Below are positions 55,580 through 64,000 of a stretch of 64,000 nt of DNA, in pieces (the stretch's first letter is position 1; every line of letters starts with the position of its first letter). This DNA comes from Seriola aureovittata. Its lineage: Eukaryota > Chordata > Actinopteri > Carangiformes > Carangidae. The notes beneath the pieces were generated by a model. It worked only from the letters and a program-made list of their open reading frames with translations. It was not told the DNA's origin and searched no databases. The stretch is from assembly GCF_021018895.1 (NCBI RefSeq), contig NC_079380.1:5246236-5310235 (forward strand), given 5' to 3'. A program made the position numbers and the translations under genes.

Positions 55580-58500
55580 GCCGTTCTGATTATGGCCATG
55601 CGGAGCACTCGCCTGTGAATAGTGAGCTAAAGCGATAACAGTTGCTGCAAAGCAATCAAAGCCTTTAAGCTACATTTTCATAACATCAGTGTTTACTTTT
55701 ATTGAATATATACGTGCTGTATATGAAATGATAAATAATACATGTTTATTGTTTCTGCAGATGAACAGGTTAACTACTTACGTTTGCTTTAAAATATGCA
55801 ATTTTTCACTACAGTGAAGTAAAGAATTAGCATGACCAGCAACCAGAGTGGCTACATCTCAGGATTCTGACACAGCAATGTCGTTCATTCAGAAGAACAG
55901 AGCAGAGCAACGGTGAATGCATTACCCTTCTGTAGCTGCACGACCCAAGTACGAAATCTTTGAAATTTCCCTTAACAACTTTTGGGTGCGTTGGGACAAA
56001 ATTTCAATAAAGCTGAGGAAATTTACTACATAATATTACTAGTCTGTATAATTCTGCACATTTTACAGTATGCTCAGCAGCAGAACATCTGCAGCTACCA
56101 GATGTCTTCTATGCTTTTCTTTTCTTTTCTTTTTTTTTAACATTTTGTTTATCCGTACTCACAATGCCTTTTGATTAATTGAACTCCATGCAATTCTATA
56201 TTTTGAATATTTAACCATGAATGTTTAACCATTGCCCACCTCCAAGGGCCTATTGTTTACACCTCTGTTCTCTCCAAACCATTTCATGTGAGCCCCTCAT
56301 ACTCCTGCCCTCACTATAAACTCGCTCATCAACACCTCCCGGGCTCCTCTCAGCTACTGGACGCTAATCCTCTGCTTCTAAATAGCTGTTAGTACATTTA
56401 TTCCTCTGCAGCGGTTTAGCGTGTGATCGATGAGCGCCAGTTGGCTCTGTCACTACCACTAAGACAGTGATGGAGGGGGCCCTTGATCCGAGCTGCTATC
56501 CCAAAATACATTAGCAGACAGATACACAAGCAACAGCGAATTGTCTGAACAGCCATAAAGAGCATGTGAATTCTGTTTACTGCCAAGTGCTGAATAATTG
56601 ATATGGTGATAAAACAATTTTCCTACTGGAGTCATTTCGGCAGTTATGGCTGCTGTGGCGGCAACAACGTTGCGTCTCGTTATTAATAGCTCGATAATTG
56701 TGAGTGGCAACCCGACTGATTCACTTCACTTCCTGAGAGAGCAACTGACGACGAACAGACATTATCACGTCCCCCAGAATCATGCATTTATGTGATTTCT
56801 CACACATGCTCACGTCTTGCACACACACACACACTTTCTCAGTGTTAAAAGTGTCTGCTACATAATTAGCCTAGTTTAACAGTGTTAATAGGTTCCTCGG
56901 GGTCTTTTGCGTGCTGATAGAAACAGGGGAAGATGTGCCAGCGATTGCAAAGAGGGAGGGAGAGGGTGTGTGTACGTATGTCTGTGTGTGCTGGTGTGTG
57001 CACTGTAGGCGTGTGTTTTTATGTAGAAATACAGCTGGTACTTGTAGCGCTACGTCATTTCATCACACACACACACACGCACGCATACACGCAGCAGGGT
57101 TTTCCCTCATGAGCATAGTGTTAGCAGGTCCCTTCCTTGAACTCTTCACATCAGACAGGAAATTGGCAAATTCTCAAATGCCCAATCGGAGTAAGGTTAG
57201 TGTGTGCCGTGCCGAGGGAAGGGGAAGACGATGTGATGTTTAGCTGCTGAGAGACAGATCTGGTCACAGTGCGGAGGAGGGATGTTAAGGGGCAACTTAA
57301 TTGGTCCACAGAGATCAAAGGTCAGTCTAGTTTGTCTTTTACAGCAACATGGCAGATTGGTTTTCTATATACATCACCGGGAGGACTTGAGGAAAGTGTC
57401 TTGTGCGCTAGTGAAGAAGCATATGTGTTTGTTTTTTTTGTACCTGCACTTCCATCAGCCATGGCACGACCACGGCTGTGTTTTCCCGGCGCTAAAAGAT
57501 TGCATGAGACCCAGATACCACACAGAGGTAACTGCGAGCTGATTTACGACCGTGAATGTGTGAACGCGTCTATTCATTTGTCTGCTTTGCTGTGCCTGCT
57601 CATTTTAGCTCGTCAGCTCTGACCGCGCTTGTGGCCCTTCTCTGGAAAGCATCCAGGCGTAGAGAGCGTCTGCAGTCTCTCTGTCAGAGGGTAAACAGAG
57701 CAGATAGACTTCCTCATCAAAGACTTGGCACGGATGGTACTCGGATTACAGGAGTGTGCCGGCTTGCCATTCACCCTCCGCCCTCAACTCCCACTGCTCT
57801 TCATCTCTGCCTTTACTTTGGGAGCCTCTGCAGAGCAGCCTCGCTCTGATTGCGCCGCCTCGATCACAGCGAGGATGCTACATTAGAGGCACAGACTTTA
57901 GCACTTGCTCACATGCGATCATAGATCTGATTATAATTTCTGTCATACATATGCAGCAGATACACACGGTGACAAGTGCAGTTCCAAAATGTCTGACACT
58001 CTTTTTTTTTTCTTGACACAGAAATAAAACAAATTGTAGTTTCAGTCACTTAAATCCTCGAATAAAAATGGAAATCTAAATTATAAATGATTACTGAGGA
58101 TGTCTTCGCTCATGCTAATTCTTTGCTGCAGTCTTTGTGGCTGCCAGCAGCTCATTCTTCACACTTGAACTATAATAAAAAACCCCTTGCTAAGAACTTG
58201 CTGACAAGCTGATCCTGGTTAGGTAAACCTGGATTAGATTAAAAAAGATTAATAATAAACGTAATACAATTGAACGTTACTGTGAGTGGCTGCACGACCG
58301 TTGCATATGGACTGAACTGAAAGCTGTTAGTGTGAGATGCATGGTGATATAAAGTATTGTGCACTGTGGGAGCTCTATGGCAGTGGCTTGTTTGTAGGTC
58401 CAGCTGAAATGAACTCAGCAGGGACTGTATGCGTCACTACCTTTTGTCTGCCTTTTCACCTGATTTTCTCTCTCCTGGATACACTGCAAAAAAAAAATTT

Positions 58501-59085
58501 AAGAAACTCATTGTATCTTGTTTTAAGATCAAGTCTTATGTTCCTTAATATAATGTTAATCATCTTTTCAAGCACCATTAGCTTTAGATTAGTATACTTG
58601 TTTCAACGTACAACTGTGCAAAGCAATAATAACACTGTATTGGTTTTCTGTTGTTGAGCTGGCCCCATCTTATCTAAGAACAATTGTATACTTTATTATT
58701 GTTAGATTTAGAAGCAGATCTTAAACAAGGTGAGTGAGCGAGCTCTATTCTAAGAGGCACACTTGAGCTTTTTCGACCTCACTGTTAAATACACCCGTGT
58801 CAGAGGGGACAACAAGGGAGTTACATGAAAGTGTGGAGAGTAGTGTGAATCTGTGTCTGTGTTACAACCTGCTGGTTGAGGCTTCGCACCATCAGGCAGG
58901 CGTAAAGAAGCAGAGACAATAATGTCTTGACTTAGAGTATCCACATCCTTCTTTGTAGTCATGCTTTAAGATTTTGATTCCTAAATTGTGAGGAATTAAA
59001 TGACAAATTATCTATTTTCAGAACTCCATCTCTTGTCTTTTCACTAGTTCAAAGCTCTGAGAGTTTTAATGCTAATTTGAAGACG
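55580..59085. other. no gene seen; candidate regulatory stretch and repeat fragment
   Basis: 56400-56740 is repeat-free, balanced and rich in AATTG/ATTAAT motifs. 57269-57849 has overlapping ORFs on one strand but no splice signals or family motifs. A repeat end is listed separately at 58480. Confidence 0.45.
58480..58640 (+). mobile_element. possible DNA-element end 'ACACTGCAAAAAA'
   Basis: TACACTGCAAAAAAAAAATT then AAGAAACTCATTGTATCTTG and TTTTAAGATCAAG resemble the start of a fish element with ACACTGCAAAAAA ends. The right end is absent. Confidence 0.35.
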
Positions 59086-59092
59086 TCATATT

Positions 59093-59623
59093 AAAGCTGC
59101 ACTAACCAATATTTTTCTTCTAAAAATGGTTAAAATGACTGTGTAATGTGGAAGGCGTTCCTCATGGTGACACACCCACTTATTATCATCACCCAACTCC
59201 AATTCCCATCATCTCTGTGGGGTCATTTTAGTCTCTTTTAGCTCAGCTCAGCTTTTGGTTTTCTCGCCTGCTTTTTTTCCTCTGCTCTCTTCGACCCTGT
59301 TTCCCATGAAAAAGCTCCGACAAAACCCTCTGCTGATTGGCAATGGTGGAGTAGTGCACAGACATACAGCATAGTGGAGCATTTAGCAGCTAAAAGGCCA
59401 GATATTTCCATCAGGAGTTGGTGGAGCAGAAAAAAGAGCTAAAAGGAGTTTGAGTATTAGACTTACTGCACAGTTGTCAGGTGGCCAAAACCATGACTCC
59501 ATGCTGGTTGAATAAGCAGTTGTTTACTCTCTAAACTTGGACGAAGTTTGAAGTTTGTATGTCGACGTTCCACAACTTGTTCTGTGACTTCAAGTGGCCA
59601 AAAGATCATGGAATGCTGCTTAA
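59093..59623. mobile_element. MITE with TTAAAGCTGCA ends
   Basis: Starts ATTAAAGCTGCACTAACCAA and ends GGAATGCTGCTTAAGC, whose reverse complement begins GCTTAAGCAGCATTCC. The TTAAAGCTGCACTAAxCAAT start is a familiar fish non-autonomous element. Length about 530 bp. Confidence 0.6.
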
Positions 59624-59774
59624 GCATTTTTTGCTTTTTTGTTGGACACTATCACTTGCTTTTAAATGTTAGTGGTAATTTTAGATTTAAAGTCCGTATA
59701 TAAATATAATCTTCACTTGTTTGTTCATAAAACTGCCTCAAAAGCTCAAACAAACTGGCTTCAGCAGTAGTAGT

Positions 59775-59985
59775 GAATGTGATATCTCAAGAACTCTTCA
59801 AGTAAATCCCTTCACATTTGGCACACATGTCCACTGGGACTCAAGGATGAACACAAACTCTTTTTAGACATTACTCAAAACTTAACACAGCAATTTTGAC
59901 AAAATTTCACACAGATGGTTAATATATTATATGATTCTGGTTAAACAGGAATGTAAACTGAAACTAGTCTGAGTGGCAGAGTAGT
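59775..59985. mobile_element. TATGCCTC-type MITE, copy 3
   Basis: TGATATCTCAAGAACTCTTC, TTTGACAAAATTTCACACAG, ATGGTTAATATATTATATGA and TAAACTGAAACTAGTCTGAG then TGGCAGAG match the right half of 19247-19576. The left terminus is lost and the GTCAAAGGTCAAGG block is deleted. Confidence 0.6.
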
Positions 59986-59989
59986 AGTT

Positions 59990-61130
59990 TTTTTTTTTTT
60001 TTTGTAGTGTACATATAGCACGTCAAGCCCATTGTCTTTATAGTTCTTTTACTTGTGTCAATCAATGTGCTCATCGCCCCCCTTCTATGTATATGTGTGT
60101 ATATATATCCCCTCTCCTCTAATAATTTCTTCCACCTTCTTTGTGTGTCTCTGAGTAGCATGGCAACATAAATAACAAGTGCTCTCAGTTCTGGGTACGT
60201 AATCCTTCCTCTTGTCGGAGCTGGCACTGGGAGTGCGACGGGGACTGATGGATGCAGGGGCTGCTCTTTGGCAGGGACAGCTTGCATGCCAGCATCAACA
60301 CCATAGCTGATCCCTGGATAATACAGTTGGATACTCACTCTTAGATACCGCAGCACACGCACGCACACACAGATAGCCACGTGCAGCTGAATCGCACTCT
60401 CTTAGCCCCATGCTGAAACAGCAGTTCAGCAGCAGTAGTGCTCTTTATCTCTCTTTATTGCGACAGCTCTGCCTTTGGTCTTTCCTCCGAGACCACTTCC
60501 TGCAGCGCTGATGTTGTGTGTTTCCGTTCAGCTGTGTGAATGTGCATATGTTTAGATCATGTAGAGCGTCTCGTTTAGCTTCAGTGTTAAGACGGCCATT
60601 TTGCCTCCCTTCCTGTAAAAATTCAACTTTTGATGCCAGCTGGTTTTGAGTTGAAGTTGCCCGGGTGTTTGTGTACATGTCCCATAAATACCCCCTTCAG
60701 TAAATTACATTTGTTTACAATGGAGCAGGCAATTTGTCAGCGTGTCTAACCACATGTGAAGGAGACCGACTCGACTTTCTGTGTCTAATGAATTTCCTCC
60801 TACAGAACTAATGTCATTAACGACAGGTAGGGATGAGACTAATGCAATCAAATCCTTGCAGTAATTACAACTCTCCCCAGCCGAGCCCAGATACAGCACG
60901 CCGATGAAAAGGAGCAGCTCATTAGGAGTGCTTGTGAGCAACACAGCTTTGGCATTAACAAAGCCCCCTTCCCTTGGTGGTGTCATCCAGGAAGATCCAG
61001 TGAGAGGAAATGCAGAGGAAACATGAGACAGGTTGAATCTGGCAGCTCAAAATCTCTCAAATTTTATTTATTTTTCCTCCTTTCAGTGGGCTGAGATGTA
61101 CTGTATTACAGAGAAAGAGTGTCGTTATCA
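59990..61130. other. no gene proven; open minus-strand frame and candidate regulatory stretch
   Basis: A minus-strand frame is open at 59964-60380 and looks coding-like at 60185-60340, but no donor or family supports it. 60715-60970 is repeat-free with several homeodomain-like ATTA motifs. Confidence 0.4.
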
Positions 61131-61139
61131 CCCATCATG

Positions 61140-61515
61140 AAAGTGTGTGTACAGCGTGGGTCTCCAACCTTTTTTACTCTGAGAGCTACTTTGACAAAAT
61201 AAAAGGGGCTGAGAGCTCATATCTTTATATCACTGGTTACATTTATTCACATATCGTATCAATACACTCAAACTGATCCGTCATCAAATTTTAATATTCA
61301 AAACTCACGAAACTCACATAGGACATCACATCGGTGTCAATTTTTGTGTCACAGATCTGAGTCATGATTCGGTCAGACCTGAACACACAGACAAGTATAT
61401 TGGAGTAGATTTACTGAGTGAAGTTATGTTGCTTAAAGTTTGTCCCGTGCACCCATGGTCTGTACGGTCTACACTCTCAGAACCTTTGGGTGAGCTACTG
61501 GTAGCTCACCAGCCA
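61140..61515. mobile_element. possible repeat with GAGAGCTAC/GAGCTAC blocks
   Basis: Begins GGGTCTCCAACCTTTTTTAC then TCTGAGAGCTACTTTGAC and ends with the perfect hairpin GGTGAGCTAC-TG-GTAGCTCACC at 61489-61510. GGTCTCCAACCTTTTT starts are common in fish repeats. The two ends are not inverted copies of one another. Confidence 0.4.
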
Positions 61516-61519
61516 CCTG

Positions 61520-62600
61520 TTGTACTGAATGTTTGCAGCATGTCAAGGTAAAAGGAGGAGGGAGGGGTGTGAGGTGGCAACCGTGTCTTGATGCTGATCT
61601 CTGACCTGTTATGGGGAACGTTGGCAGGTTTGTCGGGAGACACACAGGGGTTCTCATGATAATCAATAATTCTATAATTCAAAATATCTGTCACGGCAAT
61701 TTTTATATCATTCCTGTGTTGGTTTTATGGTGTCAGATTCCTGACAGCCGTATGCAGCAGCATTTTAACACTTGATACTTGATCCCTCCCTGGTTGAAGT
61801 TGTATTTCATTTCATTACATGTTTTCTTCACGCTGATGGATGTTGACATGGAATCCACAGTCATCTCGCTTGGCTACTTAAGTTAATCTCCTTTGGGACT
61901 CTTAATCAATAAATAAAAGGCAGGGTAAATAACCCAGCATTAGTAATTTCAGTGTGATGATTCAAATCACAGACTCGCCCAGTATGATTGAAGACAAATC
62001 AAATCTATGTTTCATATGAAGGGGATATTTGGATTTAAACTGCAGTCAGGCTTTTGTGTCTCTTCTGCGTGTTAAATTGATGGGGATTTTTAAATGAGAA
62101 TGAAATGACAGTGAAAATATATTTCAAATGATAATACAGTGTTATGACAGATCTTTCAGCAGACTGTATTATACGTTGAGGATAATATTTTGATATCATT
62201 TTAAGCACCATAATCAGTGAGTCACTTTTAAAGTATTTTCGATTGTTGTTGCTCGTAAACATGTGCTAGTGTTTCCTTTACAGGTAAAAAAGCATAAAGG
62301 TACTTTTTAAAATGTGGTTATTTAATTTTATTAGGGTAAAGAAAATGTAAGCACCAAAAAAATTCTAAGTCAAATCAGCATAATTCATAGTCAGAGTCGT
62401 ACTTTGAAGATCATTTTCAAAATGTAACATGTTAAGCCTTTAAGGTGAGGCTGTCAGCAGACTTTGCACTATAAAAGCATCACGGCGACAGTTTCTTAAA
62501 CCTGCTGTGACAGATTTAAAGCAGAGCCCTGACTCGTGCGCTGATGTGCTGCTAGAAAAGACGAACATGATTGCATTAATGTCCCGACGGCAGGAGCCCT
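61520..62600. other. nothing recognised
   Basis: AT-rich, no exon, RNA gene or repeat that I can name. Confidence 0.45.
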
Positions 62601-62608
62601 GAACCCTC

Positions 62609-62676
62609 TCTCTCCCCCTCTCCCTCCCTCTCTCTCTCTCTCTCTCCCCCTCTCTCTCTCTCTCTCTCTCTCTCGC
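62609..62676. repeat. (CT)n / CCCTCT tract
   Basis: Imperfect pyrimidine tract, alternating CT runs with CCCTC blocks, then a pure CT run. Confidence 0.93.
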
Positions 62677-62679
62677 TTT

Positions 62680-63855
62680 GCCAGCTGAGGTGTCGTAGTC
62701 TGTTTGGGTCATTCTTGTCGAAATAGTGTGTGTGGTCAAAGCCGCATTGGATTCCTCAGTTATACATGGATTTATAAGAAGCTGTGTGAGGGAATGTCTG
62801 TTGTGCACATCATTATCTCCGGCCCCATGAAGAGAAACAGACCAGAAGTTATTCCTAGCCACAGATGCCAGCTGATTCACTGTGGTGTACTTTATATTTA
62901 AGGACTTACAATCGTCAACCCACATAAAAAAATAAAAAAATTTAAAAAAGATTTAGCAGAACAACATGTTTACATGGTGCCAGGAGTGAATGCAGGAAAT
63001 CTGGAAGCAGGGAGGTTGAAGTTCCTTAAGAAACTGAAATGAAAAACAACGCTGCACCTGTGCACGACCTCCATCCCTCTTCCTCCTCTCTTCTTGTCCT
63101 GAAGGCAATCTGTTTCCTCCCATCTCCATCAGTCATGCTATCCAGGCCAGAGCTGCCTCTCTGTTGTCTGCCGAGTGCATGCAATACCTGTTTGTCACAC
63201 AAGCTGTGTGGGGAAAATTATATGGTTCTGTCAGCGGAGGTAGGGAGCTTGTATGGGCTCTGCAGATAACTATTGACGTGTATTGTAGTGTAATTTTCGA
63301 CCTGCTGGTATATACTTATCAAAATTGGACTGCAGACAGACAATTAAGTCCATCATTAATAACTGAGGGGAATTCAGTCTGAGATTGGTCAGACTGGAGG
63401 GTGTGTCAAGAGAGGGGAGAGTCCAGGCTGAGACAAGTGTTAATGTCCAACAGAGGGGTAAATAGGAGAGCAGGGAGGGGTTCATTTTTCTTAGTAGCGG
63501 GGCGATGAAGGCAAAGAAGATTATTTCTTGGTTGGCAGATGAGAGATTTTTAAAAAGGGCAGTCTCCAGCTTTAGAGGCCAAGAGAGTGTCACCAAATTC
63601 AGTAAGACGAGCCAGTAATATCTCCAGGTAAGGAGCAGCTCCAACCAAACGCAGGAGCCAGAAAAAGAACAATCAAAAACCCTCTCTCGGTGTTCGCCGG
63701 CGACCGTCTGATCTAATGAGTCTGATGCAGCTTCAGGGATTCTTCACTCCACTGAAAAACTTGCTGTGACTTAATATAAACGAGAATCAAAATGGATTTA
63801 AACTTTCCTTGGCTTGTAGTTTAGATTAAAATACACTCTGCCCTGCAGTGTGTCT
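62680..63855. other. nothing recognised
   Basis: A 124-codon minus-strand ORF (63270-63644) has no family signal and no splice context; the opposite strand there is purine-rich, which favours open frames. Confidence 0.45.
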
Positions 63856-63856
63856 G

Positions 63857-63859
<3 letters not shown>

Positions 63860-63894
<35 letters not shown>
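63860..63894. repeat. (AC)n microsatellite
   Basis: About 17 AC units. Confidence 0.95.
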
Positions 63895-63897
<3 letters not shown>

Positions 63898-63975
63898 CCT
63901 CACAGGTGTCAGCACTTATCACCCTCTCCTCTGCTGAAAAGTAAAGGAGCAGTCTGTTGTTTTTTTTTTCTTTTT

Positions 63976-63998
63976 GTGTGTGTGTGTGTGTGTGTGTT
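63976..63998. repeat. (GT)n microsatellite at window end
   Basis: About 11 GT units. Confidence 0.9.
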
Positions 63999-64000
63999 TG

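Noticed and set aside
57269..57849. Series of overlapping + strand ORFs, possible gene
   Set aside because: Three different frames without conserved motifs; no consistent splice joins.

Overview
The window reads as nuclear DNA of a bony fish, most likely a percomorph teleost. The base composition is moderate and AT-leaning, (GT)n/(CT)n microsatellites are very dense, coding exons are split by short GT-AG introns, and the interspersed repeats (L2-like LINE tails, tRNA-derived SINEs, foldback MITEs, hAT- and Harbinger-like elements) resemble families I know from percomorph genomes. I cannot name the species.

Only one protein-coding gene is clearly supported. Positions 597-1715 (+) hold the last four coding exons of dhx58 (LGP2), a RIG-I-like RNA sensor. 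They encode the end of helicase domain 2 (motifs V and VI) and the whole zinc-binding C-terminal RNA-binding domain. The 5' part of the gene lies upstream of the window. Positions 1-596 are the preceding intron, which carries an L2-like LINE 3' end. The 3' UTR probably ends at a polyadenylation signal near 2442.

From about 2.5 kb to 64 kb I find no convincing coding exon. Most longer ORFs here are chance or run through dinucleotide repeats. Two CpG-enriched stretches end in good 5' splice donors (4.7-5.0 kb and 25.3-25.5 kb, + strand) and may be promoters or first exons of a gene whose coding part lies outside the window. If so, much of 25.5-64 kb could be a long first intron; this is inference. 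Several repeat-poor stretches look like candidate conserved non-coding elements, but conservation cannot be tested from one sequence.

Repeats give the most readable structure. At 21.5-23.5 kb a MITE contains a tRNA-derived SINE, which in turn contains a 977-bp hAT element with an 8-bp target duplication and a decayed transposase fragment. At 55.07-55.57 kb a 501-bp element has 14-bp terminal inverted repeats and a TTA duplication (PIF/Harbinger type). Other families occur in two to four copies of differing decay. Several tracts could form G-quadruplex or Z-DNA. I saw no evidence of an undescribed biological system; the best leads are the LGP2 sequence details, the nested transposons and the two candidate promoters.
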